Notes under the pieces: model-generated
What the model was told of the DNA's origin: nothing
What the model saw: only the letters and a program-made list of their open reading frames with translations
Databases searched by the model: none
Made by a program: the position numbers and the translations under genes
Shown: piece after piece, positions 1 to 5,628 of the stretch
How positions within the stretch are numbered: position 1 is the stretch's first letter
How the letters are laid out: each line of letters opens with the position of its first letter
Assembly: GCA_029287515.1 (NCBI GenBank)
Contig: JARFQZ010000328.1
Location: 1-7,215 of the forward strand
Reading direction: 5' to 3'
DNA: 7,215 bases
Origin: Lysobacterales bacterium
Lineage (GTDB): Bacteria > Pseudomonadota > Gammaproteobacteria > Xanthomonadales > SZUA-36

Positions 1-1097
1 CGGCGGATGACGGCTGAGCGGATCTTCCCGGACAGCTCGTTTTCCTGCAACAGTTCACGAGATACGTTCAGCGGCAGGTCGTCGGAATCGACCACGCCAC
101 GTATGAAGCGAAGGTAATGCGGCAGCAATTGCTGCGCCGCATCCATGATGAACACACGGTTCACGTACAGGCGCAGGCCGCTGCGTTCATCGCGCTGTAG
201 CATCAGGTCCATCGGCGCGGTTTCAGGGACGTACAAGAGCGTCGTGTAGCTCTGGCTTCCTTCCACCTTGTTGTGCGCCCAGCACATGGCGTCGTCGAGA
301 TCATGCGACAGGTACGTGTAGAAAGACTGGTACTCCTCATCCGAAATCTCGGACTTGGGCACGGTCCACAGTGCCGAAGCCTTGTTTATGTCTTTCCATT
401 CGGTCCGGGTCTCTGGCTCTTCACCCTCCTTGGTCTCACCAATGGCGACTTCTTCCTGCATGCGGATCGGGAAACCGATGTGGTCGGAATAACGGCTGAC
501 CAGGGACTTGAGCGTCCAGCTGCTGAGAAACTCTTTTTCGTCTTCCTTCAGGTGCAGGATCACCTCGGTGCCGTGCGTGTCCTTGGCGATAGTCTCCAGC
601 GTGTATTCGCCGCCGCCATCGGATTCCCAGCGCACGCCGGCATCCGCTGCCTCCCCTGCCTTGCGGGTCAGAACGGTCACTTTGTCCGCCACGATGAATG
701 AGGAATAGAACCCGACACCAAACTGTCCGATCAGGTGCGCGTCCATTTTTTCATCGCCGCTGAGCCGGTCCAGGAAAGCACGGGTACCCGATCTCGCAAT
801 AGTCCCGATGTTCTCCATCACGTCGTCGTGGTTCATGCCCACGCCGTTGTCACGAACGGTGAGCGTACCGGCTTCCTCGTCGGCCTCGATCTCGATCCGC
901 AGATCGCTGTCGCCCTCGTACATGCCGTCATCGGCGATCGCGGAAAAGCGCAGCCGGTCCAGTGCGTCGGACGCATTGGAAACCAACTCGCGCAGGAAAA
1001 TTTCCTTGTTGGAATACAGGGAATGGATCATCAGGTGCAGAACCTGGCGGGTCTCCGCCTGGAACGCATGGGTTTCAACAGTAGGTGTTTCGCTCAT
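1..1097 (-). CDS. htpG: Molecular chaperone HtpG (bacterial Hsp90), N-terminal part; runs off the left edge
   Basis: ATP-dependent cytosolic Hsp90 chaperone that acts as a dimer on partly folded client proteins. The frame is open from the ATG at 1097 to the window edge, giving 365 complete codons; E. coli HtpG has about 624, so roughly 260 C-terminal residues (rest of the middle domain and the dimerisation domain) lie outside. The GHKL ATPase domain is complete: LHLMIHSLYSNKEIFLREL at about 20-38 with the catalytic Glu at E37 and the Mg-binding Asn at N41, DNGVGM at 83-88, GTIARSGT at 98-105 and the lid motif GQFGVGFYS at 124-132. The middle domain includes NVSRELLQ, whose R347 aligns with the ATP-contacting arginine of E. 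coli. I saw no frameshift. AAGG lies only 3 nt before the ATG, a weak and close ribosome site, but the N-terminus matches the family. A sigma-32-like promoter precedes it. Identity is very secure. Confidence 0.97.
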   Translation of the reverse strand, partial: MSETPTVETHAFQAETRQVLHLMIHSLYSNKEIFLRELVSNASDALDRLRFSAIADDGMYEGDSDLRIEIEADEEAGTLTVRDNGVGMNHDDVMENIGTIARSGTRAFLDRLSGDEKMDAHLIGQFGVGFYSSFIVADKVTVLTRKAGEAADAGVRWESDGGGEYTLETIAKDTHGTEVILHLKEDEKEFLSSWTLKSLVSRYSDHIGFPIRMQEEVAIGETKEGEEPETRTEWKDINKASALWTVPKSEISDEEYQSFYTYLSHDLDDAMCWAHNKVEGSQSYTTLLYVPETAPMDLMLQRDERSGLRLYVNRVFIMDAAQQLLPHYLRFIRGVVDSDDLPLNVSRELLQENELSGKIRSAVIR

Positions 1098-1131
1098 TTG
1101 CCTTAAAATCTGGTTGTTTGGATGCACTGTT

Positions 1132-1159
1132 AGATAGGGGTGACAGGAAAAGAATCAAG
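1132..1159 (-). promoter_or_regulatory. Putative sigma-32 (RpoH) heat-shock promoter of htpG
   Basis: Reading the minus strand, CTTGATT (1159-1153) is followed after exactly 13 nt by CCCTATCT (1139-1132). The RpoH consensus is CTTGAAA, a spacer of about 13-15 nt, then CCCCATNT; the match is 5 of 7 at -35 and all but one fixed base at -10. Transcription would start near 1125, giving a leader of about 28 nt before the htpG ATG. htpG is a classic RpoH regulon member, so function and position agree. The -35 overlaps the stop codon of the upstream dehydrogenase gene. This is motif reading only. Confidence 0.55.
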
Positions 1160-2153
1160 GTGCCTGGAAATAGCCAAGAAGACCGGAATGCCCGCGGAAC
1201 AGGTCCAGCGCGAGTTCGGCCTGGCCTTCTGCAATACCGTTTCCGATAATGAGACGGACATCGTTGTCGGTTGCATCTGTGCCCAGCGCAGCCCGGTCGA
1301 AACGCGTGGCCATGGAATAAAAAACGACTGTACCTCCGCGACGGGCGCACAGTATGGAAGTCGCCTCCGTGTCCGGCACGTTAACGCAATTGAGAACGAC
1401 GTCGCAGAGTTCGCCTGAGGTAGCCTCAGCGACTCTGCCCAAGACCGTTTCCGGTCGGGCGGCATTGGTTTCAATTTTAATGTCTGCCAGCCCAAGGGTC
1501 ATTATCTGATCAAGGCAGTCTGCGTCCCGGTCGAGGGCAATAATCCGGATGTCTGGCGACTTCTTGCGGATAGCGGCCATCGCCGCGGCGCCGCTCTTCC
1601 CCGCGCCGAGGACAAGTACCGTCTGACCCGGCGTGACGTGGCGGTATACCTGCGGCACGATACTGGAAATATCGAGTATGGAAAGGGCGACGGGCAACGG
1701 AATATCAGCGGGAGCCGGAGTATAGGCCATACCGTCGAACAGCACCGCGGTGCCCCGCACAGAGAGTTGGTCCCCGCTGACCGCCATGATCTTCTCCAGG
1801 CGCAGGGGCAGTGTCGAGGTCGACACCAGTGGAATGATCATTTCCCCGGCGCGAGGTGAGAAGCCCCGGGATACTTCGGATCCGATTTCCCGCACGGTCC
1901 CAAGCAACACACCGCCCGAGTTAGTGACCGGGTTGTGCATCTTCCCGCGCATACCAACAATTTCCATCACCTGCTCTTCGATTCCCCTGCCTGTGCTATG
2001 CAGCTGCGCCATTCCGGTGGAATCGAGGTTTAGCAGCGAAACATCCAGCAGAATCTCAGTAGGGGTAAGCAGCTCGGGACGGGCGTCCAGCTTACTCGCT
2101 GTCTGGGGAATTGCACCGACCGGTTCGATAACGCGATGAAAGCCGTAATCCAT
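1155..2153 (-). CDS. kdd: L-erythro-3,5-diaminohexanoate dehydrogenase homologue (Kdd-like, MDR superfamily)
   Basis: 332 aa. In lysine fermentation Kdd oxidatively deaminates (3S,5S)-3,5-diaminohexanoate to 5-amino-3-oxohexanoate with NAD+ (EC 1.4.1.11), after lysine 2,3-aminomutase and beta-lysine 5,6-aminomutase. The call rests on motifs I recall from clostridial and fusobacterial Kdd: HRVIEP near the N-terminus (6-11), RGKMHNPVTNSGG (69-81), the Rossmann motif VLGAGKSG (181-188), an acidic D208 after beta-2 (favours NAD), VLNCVNVPDTEA (253-264), FYSMATRFDRAALGTD (278-293) and IIGNG (302-306). Length is close to the family's roughly 340-350 aa. I see no zinc-site Cys/His pattern of classical alcohol dehydrogenases. 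The ATG at 2153 has a good GGAG 6 nt upstream. It stands alone between rplS and htpG; no aminomutase, kce or kal partner is in the window. It begins just after the rplS terminator and no clear own promoter was found. The family call is strong; the physiological substrate in this organism is inferred. Confidence 0.82.
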   Translation of the reverse strand: MDYGFHRVIEPVGAIPQTASKLDARPELLTPTEILLDVSLLNLDSTGMAQLHSTGRGIEEQVMEIVGMRGKMHNPVTNSGGVLLGTVREIGSEVSRGFSPRAGEMIIPLVSTSTLPLRLEKIMAVSGDQLSVRGTAVLFDGMAYTPAPADIPLPVALSILDISSIVPQVYRHVTPGQTVLVLGAGKSGAAAMAAIRKKSPDIRIIALDRDADCLDQIMTLGLADIKIETNAARPETVLGRVAEATSGELCDVVLNCVNVPDTEATSILCARRGGTVVFYSMATRFDRAALGTDATDNDVRLIIGNGIAEGQAELALDLFRGHSGLLGYFQAP

Positions 2154-2159
2154 GGACTA

Positions 2160-2163
2160 CTCC
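2160..2163 (-). promoter_or_regulatory. Ribosome binding site of kdd, abutting a terminator
   Basis: GGAG on the minus strand lies 6 nt before the kdd ATG. It supports that start and is separated from the terminator T-tract by only 6 nt. A transcript reaching it from upstream must therefore read through the hairpin. Confidence 0.7.
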
Positions 2164-2169
2164 GATGAC

Positions 2170-2193
2170 AAAAAACCCGCCATGCGGCGGGTT
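2170..2193 (-). terminator. Intrinsic terminator closing the rpsP-rimM-trmD-rplS block
   Basis: On the minus strand the stem AACCCGCC (2193-2186) pairs fully with GGCGGGTT (2181-2174) across a 4-nt loop. This 8-bp GC-rich hairpin ends in a run of six T (2175-2170; the first two lie in the stem). It lies 25 nt after the rplS stop, as expected for the end of this operon. It also ends only 6 nt before the GGAG ribosome site of the downstream kdd gene. On the plus strand the T-tract is broken, so it should act mainly in one direction. Confidence 0.9.
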
Positions 2194-2218
2194 CTTCGGC
2201 TTGTGCAAGGCATGCTGC

Positions 2219-2566
2219 CTAGTTGAGCTTTTCCTTGATGCGGGCAGATTTGCCTTCACGCCCGCGCAGGTAATACAGCTTGGCGCGCCGGACATTGCCG
2301 CGACGTTTAACCTTGATCGAATCGATCAGCGGGCTGTGGGTCTGGAAAACACGCTCTACACCGGTGCCGTGTGAAATCTTGCGCACGGTGAATGCCGAGT
2401 TGAGTCCACGGTTGCGCACAGCAATACAGACACCTTCGAAAGCCTGCAGGCGCTCGCGGTCGCCTTCTTTTACTTTGACGCTGACGACAATGGTGTCACC
2501 CGGCGCGAACTCGGGGATTTTGGTGTTCAGCTGTTCCGCGTTGATTTCATCAATGATGTTGGTCAT
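2219..2566 (-). CDS. rplS: 50S ribosomal protein bL19
   Basis: 115 aa, the normal length of bL19 (E. coli about 115), a large-subunit protein at the interface with 30S. The whole sequence is typical: N-terminal MTNIIDEINAEQL, PEFAPGDTIVVSVKVKEG at about 18-35, RLQAFEGVCIAVRNRGLNSAF (about 39-59), a conserved RVFQTHSPLIDSIKVKRRG (71-89) and the basic RRAKLYYLRGR segment (93-103). The start ATG overlaps the trmD stop as ATGA (4 nt), implying translational coupling, with AGGA in the trmD tail as the ribosome site. It is the last gene of the ribosomal block and is followed by a strong terminator. Confidence 0.98.
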   Translation of the reverse strand: MTNIIDEINAEQLNTKIPEFAPGDTIVVSVKVKEGDRERLQAFEGVCIAVRNRGLNSAFTVRKISHGTGVERVFQTHSPLIDSIKVKRRGNVRRAKLYYLRGREGKSARIKEKLN

Positions 2567-3318
2567 TTCTCTTTCCTGTATTCGTCTTTGAATTCAGCCA
2601 GCAATGCTTCTGATTCCGTATCCAGTGCCAGCTCTTCAAGCAAATCCGGCCTTCTCAGCCAGGTTCTTCCGAGTGACTGTTTTTTTCTCCAGCGTTCAAT
2701 GGCGCCGTGGTCACCGGACAGCAATACCGGTGGTACGGCCAGGCCCTCGATCTCCTCGGGCCGGGTATAGTGCTGGCAATCCAGCAATCCGTCCATGAAC
2801 GAATCCTGTTGTGCTGACTGCTCGTCTCCAAGCACGCCCGGCAACAACCGTGTGACGGCGTCTATCAACACCGCCGCGGCAAGTTCTCCGCCGCTGAGGA
2901 CGTAGTCACCAATGGACCATTCCTCGTCGATTTCCAGCTCGATCAGCCGTTCATCGATTCCTTCGTAGCGCCCACACACGAGAATCAGTTCTTCCCGCCG
3001 GGCTAAATCCTTGACCCTGACCTGGTCCAGTGGCCGCCCCTGGGGGCTCAGCAGGCTGGCCTTAGGCGGTTCCGAACCTCCTCCGGCAATGCTTTTAGCT
3101 GCCCTGATGGTGCTGCGCAGTGGTTCCACCGCCATCACCATCCCCGGGCCTCCGCCATACGGCCGGTCATCAACCGTACGGTGCCGGTCGGTGGCGTAAT
3201 CGCGCGGGTTGAGCAGCTCGAGACTGACTTTCCCGGTGCTGATCCCGCGCCCGGTTACACCCAGGCTGACCAGCGGCGCAAACGCCTCCGGAAACAGAGT
3301 GATCACCTGAATTCTCAT
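2563..3318 (-). CDS. trmD: tRNA (guanine(37)-N1)-methyltransferase TrmD
   Basis: 251 aa (E. coli 255). It transfers a methyl group from SAM to N1 of G37, next to the anticodon of tRNAs reading CNN codons and some others, which prevents +1 frameshifting. It is a SPOUT-class trefoil-knot dimer in the cytosol. Motifs seen: VTGRGISTG (21-29), RHRTVDDRPYGGGPGM (45-60), SPQGRPLDQ (91-99), LVCGRYEGIDERLIE (113-127), EWSIGDYVLSGGELAA (133-148) forming the knot, then DSFMDGLLDCQHYTRP (172-187). D172 aligns with the catalytic Asp169 of the E. coli and Haemophilus enzymes. The C-terminal tRNA-binding part KKQSLGRTWLRRPDLL (212-227) is intact. The ATG lies 3 nt after the rimM stop, and the stop overlaps the rplS start. 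A few residues around 79-85 (GGGSEPP) are longer than in E. coli. Confidence 0.98.
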   Translation of the reverse strand: MRIQVITLFPEAFAPLVSLGVTGRGISTGKVSLELLNPRDYATDRHRTVDDRPYGGGPGMVMAVEPLRSTIRAAKSIAGGGSEPPKASLLSPQGRPLDQVRVKDLARREELILVCGRYEGIDERLIELEIDEEWSIGDYVLSGGELAAAVLIDAVTRLLPGVLGDEQSAQQDSFMDGLLDCQHYTRPEEIEGLAVPPVLLSGDHGAIERWRKKQSLGRTWLRRPDLLEELALDTESEALLAEFKDEYRKEK

Positions 3319-3321
3319 CGG

Positions 3322-3837
3322 TCAGAATTCCGGATCCCAGTCGACGATGACATAACCGCCGTCCAGGTTTACCTGTTTCACGTATTGCCCTGGCACGAAA
3401 GGTATCAGTCGTTCCTTTTCGCCCCTGACCACCATCACATCATTCGCTCCGGTGGCGAGCATACTTTCTACGGTTCCCAGTTCCGTTCCGTCCTCGAGCC
3501 TCACGGCCAGACCTGCAAGATCCGTCCAGTAAAACTCGTCATCCGGTAACACCGGAAACTGATCGCGATACACCGAAATGGGCTGCTTTACCAGGCCTTC
3601 GGCCTGCTCACGATCGTCCACTTCCTCCAGCAGGGCAATCAAGTGCTTGCCGTGCTTTTTACCCTGCCTGATGCAAACTTTTTTAAAAGCCTCACCCAAA
3701 AGCCAGGGCTGATATTCAAATATTGCTTCCCTGGGTTCGGTCAAAGAAAAAATCTTTACCCAACCCCTGATGCCATGAACGCCTGAAACATGCCCGATCT
3801 GAACGATTTTTCGTTCACCGGAAGACTCGACATTCAC
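3322..3837 (-). CDS. rimM: 16S rRNA processing / 30S maturation factor RimM (GTG start)
   Basis: 171 aa from the GTG at 3837 (E. coli RimM 182). RimM binds uS19 and helps mature the head of the 30S subunit. The N-terminal RimM domain carries IVQIGHVSGVHGIRGWVK (about 11-28). The C-terminal PRC-barrel has EFYWTDLAGLAV (101-112), GTVESMLATGANDVMVV (about 121-137) and LIPFVPGQYV (144-153). I chose GTG because GGAG sits 8 nt upstream, in the 19-nt gap after the rpsP stop, and the protein then begins a few residues before the conserved domain. The frame stays open to an ATG at 3921, but that would overlap rpsP by 65 nt and add a 28-residue stretch that does not resemble RimM. There is no in-frame ATG between that one and the conserved domain. 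It lies 3 nt before trmD, in the usual operon order. Confidence 0.93.
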   Translation of the reverse strand: MNVESSGERKIVQIGHVSGVHGIRGWVKIFSLTEPREAIFEYQPWLLGEAFKKVCIRQGKKHGKHLIALLEEVDDREQAEGLVKQPISVYRDQFPVLPDDEFYWTDLAGLAVRLEDGTELGTVESMLATGANDVMVVRGEKERLIPFVPGQYVKQVNLDGGYVIVDWDPEF

Positions 3838-3856
3838 GTCATCGTCTCCGGCGGGA

Positions 3857-4108
3857 TCAGGCGGCTGCTGCGCGAGCCTCGGAGACCAGCGTTTTAACGC
3901 GATCACTGACCTGGGCGCCAACGCCCGTCCAGTATTCTACGCGGTCCAGATCAAGACGCAGACGCTCTTCCTGGCCACGCGCAACCGGGTTGAAAAACCC
4001 CAGGCGCTCAATGTTACGGCCATCACGTGCTTTACGGCTATCCGTAACCACGATGTGATAGAACGGCTTCTTCTTGGCTCCGCCGCGTGACAATCTGATT
4101 TTAACCAT
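3857..4108 (-). CDS. rpsP: 30S ribosomal protein bS16
   Basis: 83 aa (E. coli 82). bS16 is a primary-to-secondary assembly protein of the 30S body. The sequence is a textbook match: MVKIRLSRGGAKKKPFYHIV (1-20), DSRKARDGRNIERLGFFNPV (23-42), then RVEYWTGVGAQVSDRVKTLV (56-75), ending in an alanine-rich tail. The start follows a poor ribosome site (GGA about 10 nt upstream) that lies inside a tandem direct repeat. It is the first gene of the rpsP-rimM-trmD-rplS block. In E. coli ffh precedes it directly; here an extra gene intervenes. Confidence 0.98.
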   Translation of the reverse strand: MVKIRLSRGGAKKKPFYHIVVTDSRKARDGRNIERLGFFNPVARGQEERLRLDLDRVEYWTGVGAQVSDRVKTLVSEARAAAA

Positions 4109-4113
4109 TTCTA

Positions 4114-4131
4114 TTGAATCCAGTTGAATCC
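4114..4131. repeat. 8-bp direct repeat in the rpsP leader
   Basis: TTGAATCC occurs twice on the plus strand, at 4114-4121 and 4124-4131, separated by AG (GGATTCAA twice on the coding strand). It covers the place where the rpsP ribosome site should be. It could be a small tandem duplication or a site for autogenous control; there is no further support for either. Confidence 0.5.
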
Positions 4132-4144
4132 TAGCAAACCACCC

Positions 4145-4173
4145 ATTTTACCCCCCTTTTGACAAAAAGAAAA
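4145..4173 (-). promoter_or_regulatory. Possible promoter upstream of rpsP
   Basis: In the 85-nt gap between the PhoX-like gene and rpsP, the minus strand has TAAAAT (4150-4145), 5 of 6 to the -10 consensus. The -35 at 17-nt spacing is poor (TTTTCT, 4173-4168; 3 of 6). A better -35 word, TTGTCA (4165-4160), is only 9 nt from that -10 and so cannot pair with it. The spacer contains a run of six G. No terminator is visible in the gap, so the block may also be reached by readthrough from ffh. Confidence 0.3.
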
Positions 4174-4193
4174 CAACAATTAACTGAAAAAAC

Positions 4194-5615
4194 TCATAAA
4201 TATCCTTCCTGCCAGGGCCCGGTAATGGCCAGTGTGACACCGGGATTGTAGATATTGATGAACATCCATTTGCCATCCCCGGAGAACGTCGCGCCGGCCC
4301 ATTCGCTTTGCAGTGCCGTTTTTTTCAGGTTGTGCCCCTGGAAATCGCCCCTGAGGCGGGGATTTACCTGGCAGAACCTGAAAAATTCACCCTCGCGGGT
4401 TAGGCCGCAAACGTTTTGAGCCGCCGTATCGTCAGTCAGGCGGTCCTCGCAAATCACCAGGCTGCCCCGGGGACTGACAACGATATTGTCCGGTCCGGAA
4501 AAATAACCATGCCCGGGCGACTCGTGGACCGTCCAGATTTTCTCCCGCACGGGGTGATACTCATACACGTAACCTGCCATGTTGCGGCCACCAAGCTTGG
4601 AAGTGAAATAAATCCGCTCGTCAGCCATGGCGCAACCTTCAAGCGCGACAAATGCCGAACCGCCGGCAGCCAGGCCCTGTTGCACTACCCCGTCACCGTT
4701 GGGGTGGTCGGGCGTGAGCCCTGCCGAGGGATCCGGAATATCGACCCATTCCACGTCCATCTCCTGCCCCAACACCAGGTAGTCCATCATTTCTGTGCGC
4801 CCGGCCACCTTCATCATTTGCAGGCGCCCGCCACGATGCAACTGGCCAGGAACGTTGGGCAGGTAGCGGTAAAAACCTGCCTTGGGACCGGTATCTTCTG
4901 TCATGTAGACAATCCCGGTGGCCGGATCGACAACCGCAGCTTCGTGATAAAACTGACCCATATCGATGATGGGTTCCGGCTTCGCAACGCCCCGGTCCGG
5001 AACCTCGAAAACAAATCCGTGCGGCTGCCGCGCATCCCTGACATCCCACCAGATTTGTTTACGTGGGGGAGAAAAATGCGCCATGTCCGGATTGAACACA
5101 GACTCTTCGCAACTCAGCCAGGTGCCCCAGGGGGTGACTCCGCCGGCGCAATTGTTCAGTGTGCCGCCAAGACTGATCCAGGAATCAACCAGTTCTTCGC
5201 TCGCCGTGTCGAACACCAGCGTGGACGTGCCACCCGGTGTTCCGTCATAAGCTTTTTCAGGATCGCCAATCAGTCCGGTAGGGCCTTTCAGTTCGTGGTT
5301 CCGGACCAGTGTGACCCTGGTGCCCTCGTGCTTGACCACCCCCATGCCATCGGCAGCGCCGGGCACCGTGTACCCGTCATGTAACCTGGATCCAGCCCAG
5401 GACATCGATTTGTATCGGAAACCCTCCGGCAATTTCACCAGGGGTAAGCCGGTGGTCTCATCATTGACAGGGACCAGTGTTCCCATGGGCTCCGAAATCC
5501 GTGGCGGTGTGCCAGCCTCACGATACCTGGCAAAGGCAACCAGGCCGAGTGACAGGCCGCCCGCCCCCAGCAAGCCCGCTGCCAGAAAATCACGCCGTGT
5601 TTTATCTGCACACAT
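4194..5615 (-). CDS. Tat-exported PhoX/DUF839-family protein (putative phosphatase)
   Basis: 473 aa. The N-terminus is a Tat signal: twin arginine in KTRRDFLAAG (5-14), a hydrophobic segment (about 11-29) and a possible AFA cleavage site (27-29), so the protein is likely exported folded to the periplasm. The body matches PF05787 (PhoX/DUF839): RNHE (105-108), GGTSTLVFD (128-136), NNCAGGVTPWGTWLSCEE (154-171), FYHEAAVVDP (222-231), YMTED (237-241), GFYRYLP (247-253), GPDNIVVSPRGSLVICED (374-391) and EWAGATFSGDGKWMFIN to ITGPW (438-468). PhoX is a Fe/Ca-dependent alkaline phosphatase; C156 and E171 keep the 15-residue spacing I recall for the P. fluorescens PhoX metal ligands C179 and E194. It is shorter than that enzyme, so the substrate is uncertain. 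It starts 13 nt after the ffh stop with a weak ribosome site, suggesting co-transcription with ffh, and sits where rpsP normally follows ffh. Confidence 0.88.
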   Translation of the reverse strand: MCADKTRRDFLAAGLLGAGGLSLGLVAFARYREAGTPPRISEPMGTLVPVNDETTGLPLVKLPEGFRYKSMSWAGSRLHDGYTVPGAADGMGVVKHEGTRVTLVRNHELKGPTGLIGDPEKAYDGTPGGTSTLVFDTASEELVDSWISLGGTLNNCAGGVTPWGTWLSCEESVFNPDMAHFSPPRKQIWWDVRDARQPHGFVFEVPDRGVAKPEPIIDMGQFYHEAAVVDPATGIVYMTEDTGPKAGFYRYLPNVPGQLHRGGRLQMMKVAGRTEMMDYLVLGQEMDVEWVDIPDPSAGLTPDHPNGDGVVQQGLAAGGSAFVALEGCAMADERIYFTSKLGGRNMAGYVYEYHPVREKIWTVHESPGHGYFSGPDNIVVSPRGSLVICEDRLTDDTAAQNVCGLTREGEFFRFCQVNPRLRGDFQGHNLKKTALQSEWAGATFSGDGKWMFINIYNPGVTLAITGPWQEGYL

Positions 5616-5628
5616 GATTCAGGACTCG

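Noticed and set aside
273..1137. Several plus-strand open frames of 66-142 codons
   Set aside because: All are opposite htpG, whose reading frame I followed from the ATG at 1097 to about position 360 without a break; the final stretch near position 60 is again in the same frame with HtpG motifs.
3838..3921. N-terminal 28-residue extension of RimM from the ATG at 3921
   Set aside because: It reads through the 3' end of rpsP out of frame, is not RimM-like, and a better-placed GTG with a ribosome site exists.
4109..4193. Terminator after the PhoX-like gene
   Set aside because: The gap is T-rich on the coding strand but I found no GC stem before any T-run.
4416..5384. Plus-strand open frame of 322 codons
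   Set aside because: It lies wholly opposite the PhoX-like gene, which has clear family motifs; the frame is a by-product of codon bias in that gene.
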